64,000 bases of DNA from an uncultured Aquimarina sp. Its GTDB lineage: Bacteria; Bacteroidota; Bacteroidia; Flavobacteriales; Flavobacteriaceae. The position numbers were made by a program, and so were the translations under genes. Under the pieces are notes generated by a model. That model searched no databases. It was not told where the DNA came from and saw only the letters and a program-made list of their open reading frames with translations. Each line of letters starts with the position of its first letter. The first letter of the stretch is position 1. Location: assembly GCA_947498775.1 (NCBI GenBank), contig CANMLL010000012.1, positions 124,001 to 188,000 on the forward strand, in the 5' to 3' direction. This document shows positions 1 to 6,554 of this stretch, piece by piece.

Positions 1-334
1 CCCCCAAAGCGTGTATTTCTTCTAGAGATTTTTGATAATGTGCCAACTGCAAATTGCAATACGGGCACCAAGTTCCTCTATAGAAAACTAACACCACTTT
101 GTGATTTTGCAATAATTTTGATAATGTGATAGTTTCATCGGATGCATTGGACAACGAGAAATCGGATGCTTTTTCACCAACTTCTACTTTCAATATAGAT
201 TGGTGTTCTTTCTGAAGGTTCTGGGCATCGTTATCGAAAACGTCCAAAGCCTCTTTAGGAAGCATTTCACCCAAATTGCCTCTTAAATTAGTGAGGGCTT
301 CTTGATAGGTAGGTAAACTTTCTTTAGTATTCAT
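1..334 (-). CDS. Peroxiredoxin-like (AhpC/TSA) protein, partial
   Basis: The N-terminal 111 residues are visible; the gene runs off the left edge of the window. A thioredoxin-fold peroxiredoxin motif (FYRGTWCPYCNLQ) places a Cys-x-x-Cys pair at residues 90 and 93, so the protein probably reduces hydroperoxides or acts as a thiol oxidoreductase in the cytoplasm; no signal peptide is seen. The start is the ATG whose complement lies at 332-334, giving MNTKESLPTYQEAL, a typical N-terminal helix of the peroxiredoxin-like family. It lies just downstream of a Crp/Fnr regulator gene in the same orientation, and two operator-like sequences lie in the gap between them, so redox-responsive control by that regulator is likely but inferred. 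The C-terminal half and any resolving cysteine cannot be seen. Confidence 0.85.
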   Translation of the reverse strand, partial: MNTKESLPTYQEALTNLRGNLGEMLPKEALDVFDNDAQNLQKEHQSILKVEVGEKASDFSLSNASDETITLSKLLQNHKVVLVFYRGTWCPYCNLQLAHYQKSLEEIHALG

Positions 335-353
335 TTTATGTGCTTTATAGTTA

Positions 354-367
354 TGTCAATATTGACA
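354..367. promoter_or_regulatory. Perfect 14-bp palindrome upstream of the peroxiredoxin gene
   Basis: TGTCAATATTGACA reads identically on both strands and sits about 20 bp before the peroxiredoxin start codon. The form TGTCA-N4-TGACA resembles Crp/Fnr-family half-sites (TTGAT-N4-ATCAA class), and a Crp/Fnr gene lies next door. Binding by that protein is inference. Confidence 0.5.
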
Positions 368-422
368 CTACAAAGTTGCGACTGATGGGTCACTCTAAAA
401 ATGAATTAGATTAGGAAATAGT

Positions 423-438
423 CTTGAACTAGATTAAG
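423..438. promoter_or_regulatory. Operator-like 16-mer, copy 1
   Basis: CTTGAACTAGATTAAG overlaps the stop codon of the Crp/Fnr gene and lies about 89 bp upstream of the peroxiredoxin start. Its reverse complement matches 15 of 16 bases of the sequence at 1091-1106 upstream of the Crp/Fnr gene, so the same motif precedes both genes. Confidence 0.5.
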
Positions 439-1045
439 ATTTTGAGGAAAGGTTCTTTCGGATTTTGGACATAAATTCGGGTGTCATACCCAAATAGGAC
501 GCAATCACTTTCTGCGGAACTCGGCGGACAATATTGGGATAGCGTTCCAGAAGCTCAAGGTATTTTTCTTCTGCCGTCATACTCAAATTGGATAGGGCAC
601 GCTTTCGCGAAAAGGCAAACGCTTTTTCCGTAGAAATTCTGAAATACTCGCTTAGGTTATGAATTTCTTTGCAAAGCCCTTCAATATCCTCATAGGTCAT
701 CTGAAAAATAGTAGAGTCCTCTAGAGCCTCTACGTAAAGAGTAGCTGGGGTTTGGGTAATGTAACTATAAAAATCACTCACGAACCAGTCTTCAATAGCA
801 ATTTGAACAGTATGCTCTTTTCCATCCCCATCAATAAAATATGAACGAAAAGCACCTTTAACCACATAGTTTCGGTATTTACAGACGTAACCTGGTTGGT
901 CAATAAATTGCCGTTTTTTAATCTTGGTTGTACGAATAATGGCAATCAATCTTTCTATTTCTTCATCCGAAAGTGTGACATATCTGGCTATGTTTTGAAG
1001 TATGTTACTGTATTTGTCCAAAGGTTTTTTAGCGGATATTTTCAA
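434..1045 (-). CDS. Crp/Fnr family transcriptional regulator
   Basis: This 203-residue protein has an N-terminal cyclic-nucleotide-binding-type beta-barrel (about residues 20-125) and a C-terminal helix-turn-helix whose recognition region reads VPQKVIASYLGMTPEFMSKIRK (split here as VPQKVIASYLG, then MTPEFMSKIRK; residues about 175-197). The length is normal for the short Bacteroidetes Crp/Fnr group. No cysteine cluster for a [4Fe-4S] centre of FNR type is visible in the N-terminus, so the ligand is unknown. It is followed by the peroxiredoxin gene 100 bp away on the same strand. A 7-bp inverted repeat lies 40-61 bp upstream of its start, and a near-identical motif lies before the peroxiredoxin gene, pointing to autoregulation and control of the neighbour (inference). 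Confidence 0.85.
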   Translation of the reverse strand: MKISAKKPLDKYSNILQNIARYVTLSDEEIERLIAIIRTTKIKKRQFIDQPGYVCKYRNYVVKGAFRSYFIDGDGKEHTVQIAIEDWFVSDFYSYITQTPATLYVEALEDSTIFQMTYEDIEGLCKEIHNLSEYFRISTEKAFAFSRKRALSNLSMTAEEKYLELLERYPNIVRRVPQKVIASYLGMTPEFMSKIRKNLSSKS

Positions 1046-1084
1046 TTTGTTTTTTAAGTGGTAAAGATACTGTAATTGAGCAAT

Positions 1085-1106
1085 CTTAAACTTAATCTAG
1101 TTTAAG
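1085..1106. promoter_or_regulatory. Inverted repeat upstream of the Crp/Fnr gene (operator-like, copy 2)
   Basis: CTTAAAC (1085-1091) and GTTTAAG (1100-1106) are perfect inverted arms with an 8-base spacer. The right-hand 16 bases, CTTAATCTAGTTTAAG (1091-1106), recur with one mismatch in reverse orientation at 423-438 and more loosely (12 of 16) at 1723-1738 before the ssb genes. Confidence 0.55.
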
Positions 1107-1722
1107 AAACCCACTCAGCACATTCCCCTGCATTCCGCTGCTCTTCATTCCAGGAAAAGAGCTTCACTACAAAGGTCTTGGACACATCCATTTTTTGCTT
1201 CCTACATTCCGTTTCCCCGAACCGCTGTGCTGGTGCGGGACACTACATTTCGTCACAAAAAACGGATACGTCCGCCTTTTCAGCGGAAAGCCATCGCCTT
1301 GATTTTCTTAACAGAATTTACGGTAAGGACTTCTTGAGTCCTTACTCGCAAATTCTTAAAAACCAAAGCACTGCCTCAGGTCAATTTTAAGGGGTTTATA
1401 ATGATTGAAGCCCTGGTTGTTTTTCGGGGCATCTAAAAACAGGCAGTGCATAACCAATTCTAAATTAAACCCAGCCACTCACTTCGCTTAACTGTCGGTA
1501 CGCTCAGGTCGCAACTGGCTTTAAAAGAATTGCTAATGCCCTTATGGAACTTGTCAAGACCAAGACAGGTTTTTGTGAAAAATAAGGCATCTACTTCCTT
1601 GAATCCACCTATGGCGTGATTACTACGTCGCAAACACACCTGATTTTCCCCAAAAAGTCTTGACAAAACCCACTCTATCCATTGTGCTGTGCACGAAAGA
1701 AAAGAACAAACACCCCTTAAAA
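1107..1722. other. Non-coding stretch rich in inverted repeats between the Crp/Fnr gene and ssb
   Basis: I see no credible gene here; the short open frames have no family resemblance. The stretch holds several perfect inverted repeats: GTAAGGACT/AGTCCTTAC at 1323-1331/1337-1345 (5-nt loop), GCACTGCCT/AGGCAGTGC at 1368-1376/1441-1449, ATTTTAAGGGGT/ACCCCTTAAAAT at 1384-1395/1712-1723, and TTGTCAAGAC/GTCTTGACAA at 1551-1560/1657-1666. AAACCCACTC also occurs twice as a direct repeat, near 1107-1116 and 1667-1676. It could be a structured RNA, a replication or transfer cis-element, or a small decayed insertion with 12-bp ends. Confidence 0.45.
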
Positions 1723-1738
1723 TTTAATCTGTTTTAAA
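1723..1738. promoter_or_regulatory. Weak third copy of the operator-like 16-mer before ssb
   Basis: TTTAATCTGTTTTAAA matches CTTAATCTAGTTTAAG at 12 of 16 positions and sits 38 bp upstream of the first ssb start. The match is weaker than the other two copies and may be chance in AT-rich DNA. Confidence 0.25.
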
Positions 1739-1775
1739 TCAATAGGGAAAACATAAATCACTTAAACATTTGAAT

Positions 1776-2141
1776 ATGGGTTCTATCACAAATAAAGTGC
1801 AATTAATTGGAAAAGTGGCAATTGAGCCAACAATTCACACAACCAAAAAAAGTATAAAACTAGCTCGGATATTAATGTTTACCGTTGAAATCTATAAAAA
1901 TAAAAATGAGAAAAAAGTAGATGAAACCGAATGGCATACTGTGGTCGCTTGGGGAAAGATAGCCGAAGTGGTAGAGAACTATGTCAAAAAAGGTAAGCAA
2001 ATAGCCGTGAGTGGAAAACTGAAATCACGAAGCCTTAGAGATAAGGACGGAATTAAAAGATATGTGACCGAAGTAGAAGCGAATGAAATCGTGCTTATAA
2101 GTCCTAGAGAAAGTAATTCAAATGCATATAAATCAATTTAA
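1776..2141 (+). CDS. ssb: Single-stranded DNA-binding protein (first of a tandem pair)
   Basis: An OB-fold SSB of about 121 residues with the family signatures VQLIGKV near the start, EWHTVVAWGKIAE in the middle and RYVTEVEANEI near the end. It binds single-stranded DNA, here probably the transferred strand or replicating ICE DNA. The ATG at 1776 is preferred over an in-frame TTG at 1770 because it aligns with the start of the next ssb, which is also preceded by the same ATCACTTAAA leader. The acidic DDDIPF-type C-terminal tail of chromosomal SSBs is absent (the end is SNAYKSI), as in many mobile-element SSBs. It is more diverged than its neighbour and probably arose by duplication. Confidence 0.85.
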   Translation: MGSITNKVQLIGKVAIEPTIHTTKKSIKLARILMFTVEIYKNKNEKKVDETEWHTVVAWGKIAEVVENYVKKGKQIAVSGKLKSRSLRDKDGIKRYVTEVEANEIVLISPRESNSNAYKSI

Positions 2142-2186
2142 AAGTCCTGAATGGTTCGGGCGAATTAATCACTTAAATATTTTATT

Positions 2187-2531
2187 ATGAGTACTATTAA
2201 AAATCACGTACAGTTAATTGGAAACGTTGGACAAGAGCCAACCATTACGAACCTTGAAAGCGGAAAGAAAGTAGCCCGTTTTTCATTAGCGACCAATATT
2301 AGCTACAAAGACAGCAAAGGCAAAAAGCAGACGGACACCGATTGGCATACAATTGTAGCCTGGGGCAAGACTGCCGAAATCGTAGAGAATTACGTAGGCA
2401 AAGGAAAGGAAGTTGGCATTGTAGGGAAACTGAAAACAAGAACCTACACCACCGATGATGGAAACCAACGCTATGTTACCGAAGTAGTAGCCGATGAAAT
2501 CCTTTTACTTGGAAGTAAGGACGACAAGTAA
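2187..2531 (+). CDS. ssb: Single-stranded DNA-binding protein (second of a tandem pair)
   Basis: A 114-residue OB-fold SSB containing VQLIGNVGQEP, DWHTIVAWGKTAEIVENYV and RYVTEVVADEILLL. It is clearly paralogous to the SSB 45 bp upstream and is the more canonical of the two. It too lacks the acidic C-terminal protein-interaction tail, ending GSKDDK. The leader ATCACTTAAA-x-ATT is shared with the upstream copy, so both start sites support each other. A strong rho-independent terminator follows 12 bp after the stop, so the two ssb genes probably form one short transcript. Confidence 0.9.
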   Translation: MSTIKNHVQLIGNVGQEPTITNLESGKKVARFSLATNISYKDSKGKKQTDTDWHTIVAWGKTAEIVENYVGKGKEVGIVGKLKTRTYTTDDGNQRYVTEVVADEILLLGSKDDK

Positions 2532-2543
2532 ACTTTAAAAATG

Positions 2544-2581
2544 AAAGAGGGCGTAACCGTCGAAAGATGCGCCCTCTTTTT
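2544..2581 (+). terminator. Rho-independent terminator after the ssb pair
   Basis: AAAGAGGGCG (2544-2553) pairs perfectly with CGCCCTCTTT (2570-2579) and runs into a T-tract. It lies directly after the second ssb stop codon. Confidence 0.85.
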
Positions 2582-2609
2582 CATTATTCACACATTAAAT
2601 ATATAAACA

Positions 2610-2990
2610 ATGAAAGTACAAGTTAACGAAATAAAAGAGAATTTGCAGTACTTCACGGGAACGGAAATGTTCTATCAAATTCCACTGTTACGAACACGAT
2701 TTACAGACGGATTGAAATACCTATCCGAAGTTGCCGAATGCTTTTGGCTCATTACTGATACGTCCGTAATTGCAAAAAGTCTGATGAACCGAAGCGAATT
2801 TATTACCATAGATTTTAAAAAGTTGTCAGAGCAAGAACGAGAAACCAAAGGGTTTGATGCCGAGATAATCTATTCAGATGGCAACGATACTATTTTGGAA
2901 AAACAGGGCTACAGAGCCACCGATTTTCCACTTGATGAACTGCGGTTGTTTTTTGTAAATGATACGCTGATGTTACCGAGTGAATACTAA
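2610..2990 (+). CDS. DUF6876 family protein
   Basis: A 126-residue soluble protein that I recognise as the DUF6876 family common on Bacteroidetes ICEs and plasmids. It starts with NLQYFTGTEMFYQIPLLRTRFTDG, broken here as NLQYFTGTEMFY and QIPLLRTRFTDG, and includes a conserved AECFWLITD segment. No catalytic motif or membrane segment is visible and its function is unknown. It lies between the ssb terminator and a small gene overlapping or abutting its 3' end, and the two are probably co-transcribed. Confidence 0.75.
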   Translation: MKVQVNEIKENLQYFTGTEMFYQIPLLRTRFTDGLKYLSEVAECFWLITDTSVIAKSLMNRSEFITIDFKKLSEQERETKGFDAEIIYSDGNDTILEKQGYRATDFPLDELRLFFVNDTLMLPSEY

Positions 2991-3000
2991 AACAAAGGCT

Positions 3001-3198
3001 ATGGTATATATCAATTTTACAGACTTGAGCGCAGAAGCTCAAAACCGACTTTTGGAAACTTCCAAAGAAGATGTGAAACGAAAATTTGGCGATAACATTC
3101 GCAAATACGTAACCGAAAATTATGGCTGTTTTGAAACGATGATAGAGGAAGAAGCACTTCGGAATTTTTATTCCTATACCTATGTATTTAATATTTAG
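3001..3198 (+). CDS. Small conserved ICE protein of unknown function
   Basis: About 65 residues starting MVYINFTDLSAEAQNRLLE and ending with NFYSYTYVFNI. An in-frame GTG at 2980 would extend it by seven residues and overlap the DUF6876 gene by 11 bp; the ATG is preferred because the added residues are nondescript. I recall similar small proteins next to DUF6876 in Bacteroidetes mobile elements but can name no function. It is charged and soluble, with no cysteine pairs or membrane segments. A terminator follows immediately. Confidence 0.65.
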   Translation: MVYINFTDLSAEAQNRLLETSKEDVKRKFGDNIRKYVTENYGCFETMIEEEALRNFYSYTYVFNI

Positions 3199-3207
3199 CC
3201 ATAAATA

Positions 3208-3240
3208 GAAGCACTTCTGAAAACTTGGAAGTGCTTCTTT
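3208..3240 (+). terminator. Rho-independent terminator after the DUF6876 unit
   Basis: GAAGCACTTC (3208-3217) and GAAGTGCTTC (3228-3237) form a perfect 10-bp stem with a 10-nt loop, followed by T residues. Confidence 0.85.
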
Positions 3241-3298
3241 AATGATAGCTTAACTGATACAGTTTTTTATCTTTAGGCTCAACTTGCCGATAATATGA

Positions 3299-4165
3299 AT
3301 GAAAAAAGCAACACCACATAATTTTGAATACCACCAATATCTTCGACAGATATTGAAAAACACCGAACCCAAATCTTCACTCTTCATAGCTACCGAAAAA
3401 GACTTTTCAAAAGAGGATGCGCTTACCTATCCCTACCGAAGTAGTTTCTATGCTTTCGGACTGATGCACGCCGATAAATACAAACTTCAAGTAGGCGTGA
3501 ATACCTACGGGATAAATGCAAAATCATTGACCGTTGTAGGTCCCGATATTGTACGGAACTGGATTTTGAACGATTGGGAAACCCCGAACACAACAGTTTT
3601 CTTTACCCCGGATTATTTCAAGAAACCGCTTTACAACAACTTTTTGTTGGACTATGATTTTTTCAAGATTGGGGCACAACACGTCTTGCACCTTTCCGAT
3701 GATGAGTACAATGATGTTAATGAAATGCTCACATTACTTTCCAAATTACAAAGTAACCCATCGGTCGGTGCAGGGATTTTGTTTAGCATATTGGAATACA
3801 TCAATGGTATTTATCCAGAGCATAGCGAAAATCAAAAATTGAGCAAATATGGTCAGCTTGCCAAGAAATTCACACAGTTGCTCTACGAACATTATCGAAC
3901 AGAGAAGAACGTAAAATTCTATGCCGATTCGCTGGCCATTACTGCGAAACATTTGTCGGATGTGGTAAAGGTCGTGACCGGAACCTCTGCAAAACAGGCG
4001 ATAGACCAACTTGTCATTTTCGAGTCCAAAAGCCTGCTCAAACAGACCGAAATGGACATCAAGGAAATTGTCTATTGGCTAGGGTATGACGACCCGAGCC
4101 ACTTTTCAAGAATTTTCAGAAAACATACAGGATTATCCCCTTCGGACTATCGAAATATGGGTTAA
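3299..4165 (+). CDS. AraC family transcriptional regulator
   Basis: A 288-residue regulator with an N-terminal sensing region (about 1-180, unassigned) and a C-terminal AraC double helix-turn-helix (about 195-285). The first helix-turn-helix includes FYADSLAITAKHLSDVVK, and the signature end is IVYWLGYDDPSHFSRIFRK, then HTGLSPSDYR. It precedes a SnoaL-like gene 100 bp downstream on the same strand, a frequent pairing in Bacteroidetes in which the AraC protein controls the small enzyme or carrier. It sits within the conjugation backbone, between the DUF6876 unit and the candidate oriT, so it is likely a small cargo insertion. Confidence 0.88.
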   Translation: MKKATPHNFEYHQYLRQILKNTEPKSSLFIATEKDFSKEDALTYPYRSSFYAFGLMHADKYKLQVGVNTYGINAKSLTVVGPDIVRNWILNDWETPNTTVFFTPDYFKKPLYNNFLLDYDFFKIGAQHVLHLSDDEYNDVNEMLTLLSKLQSNPSVGAGILFSILEYINGIYPEHSENQKLSKYGQLAKKFTQLLYEHYRTEKNVKFYADSLAITAKHLSDVVKVVTGTSAKQAIDQLVIFESKSLLKQTEMDIKEIVYWLGYDDPSHFSRIFRKHTGLSPSDYRNMG

Positions 4166-4267
4166 ATCCGAAAAAAGTGCCAGCACACCCGAAATTATCC
4201 CTAACCCTTGCCTGGGTCTATTTTGGATATTTGTCTCATCAAAGTTTAACATTAAAAACAACATACG

Positions 4268-4669
4268 ATGAAGACAAGAAATCTAAAAACAAATCAGCTT
4301 TCAGCTACAGCTTATGAAACCTATTTGGCTTACTTACAAGCTATGGACAATAAAGACGTAGAAACCTATGGAACATTTTTGGCAGAAGATGTAGAAATGA
4401 GTTTTAACAACGATTCCTTCGGAAAAGGAAAAAAAACCATCTTGCAGGGCTTGGCCAAGTATTGGCAGAGTTTCGCTTCCATTGAACACGATTTATTGAA
4501 CATTTATGGCACAGATAATAATTACGTTTTGGAAGCCTTGAACCATTACAAACGACACGATGGAAAGGATGCTACCGTTAGAGCAGTTGCATTTACCGAC
4601 CTTAATGAAGATGGAAAAGTGAAGTCGGTACGTTTGTATATGGATATGAATCCTGTATTCGGGAATTAA
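4268..4669 (+). CDS. SnoaL-like / NTF2-fold protein
   Basis: A 133-residue single-domain protein of the NTF2-like superfamily. It has the typical opening helix (YETYLAYLQAMDNKDVETY), a helix-strand stretch ending in FLAEDVEMSFNNDSFGKGKK, and a terminal strand with VKSVRLYMDMNPVF. Family members are small hydrolases, cyclases or ligand-binding proteins, so the substrate cannot be inferred. No signal peptide is seen. It follows the AraC regulator on the same strand and is closed by a hairpin terminator about 50 bp downstream, suggesting a two-gene unit. Confidence 0.7.
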   Translation: MKTRNLKTNQLSATAYETYLAYLQAMDNKDVETYGTFLAEDVEMSFNNDSFGKGKKTILQGLAKYWQSFASIEHDLLNIYGTDNNYVLEALNHYKRHDGKDATVRAVAFTDLNEDGKVKSVRLYMDMNPVFGN

Positions 4670-4718
4670 TCCATTTGGTACTATAAGTATACTAGCTTAG
4701 GGAATAACGATTGTATAT

Positions 4719-4745
4719 CACCTCTGAATTTTCAGGGGTGTTTTT
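4719..4745 (+). terminator. Terminator after the AraC/SnoaL unit
   Basis: CACC-T-CTGA and TCAG-G-GGTG pair around an ATTT loop with one internal mismatch, followed by TTTTT. Confidence 0.75.
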
Positions 4746-4903
4746 GTGCGTAATCAAACCTACGTCAATAAAAAAACGTATATTTATTTCGCTGAAATTC
4801 AGCATTCAAATTAAAGTAAGGTTATCCAATTTTTGACTTTCGCCGATACCCTTACACATCGAATAAATCACATATCGGAAAATCATTTTTTCCTGAAAAT
4901 TGC

Positions 4904-5025
4904 AATCAGCTTTTTAGCTGGATTGTATGGATTTTTGTCACGCTTGCGCGTGACGAAAAGGAATAGCAAGAGGGTAACACGCTACGCGATGTTTCGGACT
5001 CCTTTTCGTTTTTAAATAGCTGATT
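4904..5025. other. Candidate origin of transfer (oriT) with nested inverted repeats
   Basis: Three perfect inverted repeats are nested upstream of the mobilization genes: AATCAGCT/AGCTGATT (4904-4911/5018-5025), ACGAAAAGGA/TCCTTTTCGT (4953-4962/5000-5009) and the hairpin GTCACGC-TTGC-GCGTGAC (4937-4954). There is no gene between 4670 and 5130. Relaxase and accessory-protein genes of mobile elements commonly sit next to their oriT, so a role as oriT is a strong inference; the nick site cannot be fixed from sequence alone. Confidence 0.6.
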
Positions 5026-5067
5026 TTCAGCGATTTGAAAATATTTGAATTTCTTGACAATCAACGA

Positions 5068-5120
5068 TTTGCGACAAACGGGCTGTAAACGCCCATTTTT
5101 AGGGAAGATTTTGCGACAAA
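5068..5120. repeat. 11-bp direct repeat just upstream of bfmA
   Basis: TTTGCGACAAA occurs at 5068-5078 and 5110-5120, 42 bp apart (four helical turns). Between them is a short GGGC/GCCC hairpin followed by ATTTTT (5080-5100). The repeats could bind the BfmA protein encoded immediately downstream, for relaxosome assembly or autoregulation (inference). Confidence 0.5.
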
Positions 5121-5130
5121 TCGGCGAAAT

Positions 5131-5511
5131 ATGGACTCATTTATCGGAATCAGATTCAAAAAGGAAACGGCAAAACGTTTCCAAACATTCTCACGCACTT
5201 ACTTTAAATCGCATACCGAGGCAATGACCACGATGCTCGATTTTTTCTTCTATAATGAGATTTCGCCTAAGGAAAAATTAGGTCCGACAGGGCGAACCAT
5301 TGAAGCCAAGTTGCTCAAAAGAATCAATGCCGTCATTGCCATAATGCGAGACGTAGAAAAGACACAAACCAAACCTACGGTGGCGATGATTCAATCCCTT
5401 TTTGAGACCGAAGAGCCAACCAAAAAACCTTTGATAGTGGAAAAGAAATATGCCGAAGAAAAGAAACAAGTACGCTTTCGCAAAAAGGGAAACTTAAAAA
5501 ACGAACTATAA
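5131..5511 (+). CDS. bfmA: BfmA/BtgA family mobilization protein
   Basis: A 126-residue basic protein starting MDSFIGIRFKKETAKRFQTF, whose N-terminal strand-helix-helix arrangement (about residues 1-45) resembles the ribbon-helix-helix-like DNA-binding part of BfmA/BtgA accessory mobilization proteins. The C-terminus is lysine-rich (KKQVRFRKKGNLKN). It probably binds oriT and helps the relaxase nick it. It sits directly between the candidate oriT and the relaxase gene, 11 bp before the latter. The direct repeats just upstream may be its binding sites. Confidence 0.8.
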   Translation: MDSFIGIRFKKETAKRFQTFSRTYFKSHTEAMTTMLDFFFYNEISPKEKLGPTGRTIEAKLLKRINAVIAIMRDVEKTQTKPTVAMIQSLFETEEPTKKPLIVEKKYAEEKKQVRFRKKGNLKNEL

Positions 5512-5522
5512 TTTTTCTGGCT

Positions 5523-6554
5523 ATGTACATTACCATAACACCACAGAAATTAGGAACAAATTACTCACAAAGTTCAGCTGATTTCGTAGGGTATTTAGAG
5601 AAAGAAAACCAAGGTTTGGAACAACAGGATATGGAACACTTTTTCAACCAATATGGCGATGAGATTTCTGCTGAAGAAGTGGTCAAAGAAATTGACGGTA
5701 ACACCGCAAAACTGAAAAAGAAAGAACCCAAGTTTTATTCCATTACGGTCAGCCCTTCAAAGTATGAATTAAGAAAACTTCAGGACAATAGTCAAGATTT
5801 AAAACGATACACCAGAGAGCTGATGATGGATTATGTGGCATCCTTCAATCGGGAAATAAATGGACGAACCATTACGGTTGATGATATAAAATACTTTGCA
5901 AAAATCGAACATCAGAGAACTTTTAAAGGGACAGATTTTCAGATTAAAGAAAACCAACCGTATGCAACGAAAATACTTCAGCTCAAAACGGATATCCGTT
6001 ATATTCAAGAAGGACGAGCTGAGGGAAATATGAAGAGGATGAAAAAGGAAATTGCTAAACTCGAAAAACAAGCACCGCACCAACAAAATGGTAAACGGAT
6101 AGTCCAGGGAATGAAAAAGGACGGCGAGCAAAGCCATATCCACATCATCGTGAGTCGGAAAGATGCATCCAATACGTTCAGCCTTTCCCCAGGAAGTAAG
6201 CACAAAGCTTCAGAAGTTGAGATGCACGATAAGACTGTAAAACGAGGTTTTGACCGTGATTCATTTTTCGCGAAAGCGGAACAAACCTTTGATAAGACTT
6301 TTAATTATAAGCGTAACTACGCAGAGACCTATAAAGCCAAAAAGACATTCGTCAAAAACCCGAACCTCTACTTTTCTGCTTTGATGAAACTACCAGCCAA
6401 TGAAAAAGCTTTGGCATTCAAAATCATAAGCAAATCAGGATTGCCTGTTGTGCCGAGTATTCCAGTAAGTCAGGCGCAAATTGCGCTTCGTGTTTTCAAA
6501 AGACTAAGACGTGGCGCTGAAATAGCAATTAAATCAAGTTCAATTGGAATTTAA
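5523..6554 (+). CDS. Relaxase-like mobilization protein (DUF5712 / MobB type)
   Basis: A 343-residue protein of the DUF5712 family found with BfmA in Bacteroidetes mobile elements. It begins MYITITPQKLG, includes KFYSITVSPSKYELR in the first third, and carries a histidine-rich segment SHIHIIVSRKD at about residues 204-214 that fits the metal-binding motif III of relaxases. It would nick oriT and stay attached to the transferred strand; a likely catalytic tyrosine cannot be assigned with certainty, though the N-terminal YITIT and NYSQ tyrosines are candidates. Its stop codon overlaps the coupling-protein start (TAATG), showing translational coupling. Confidence 0.8.
   Translation: MYITITPQKLGTNYSQSSADFVGYLEKENQGLEQQDMEHFFNQYGDEISAEEVVKEIDGNTAKLKKKEPKFYSITVSPSKYELRKLQDNSQDLKRYTRELMMDYVASFNREINGRTITVDDIKYFAKIEHQRTFKGTDFQIKENQPYATKILQLKTDIRYIQEGRAEGNMKRMKKEIAKLEKQAPHQQNGKRIVQGMKKDGEQSHIHIIVSRKDASNTFSLSPGSKHKASEVEMHDKTVKRGFDRDSFFAKAEQTFDKTFNYKRNYAETYKAKKTFVKNPNLYFSALMKLPANEKALAFKIISKSGLPVVPSIPVSQAQIALRVFKRLRRGAEIAIKSSSIGI

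Noticed and set aside
1178..1666. Short open frames at 1178-1390 (+) and 1460-1666 (-)
   Set aside because: No family resemblance, no ribosome-binding site, and they lie inside the inverted-repeat-rich non-coding stretch.
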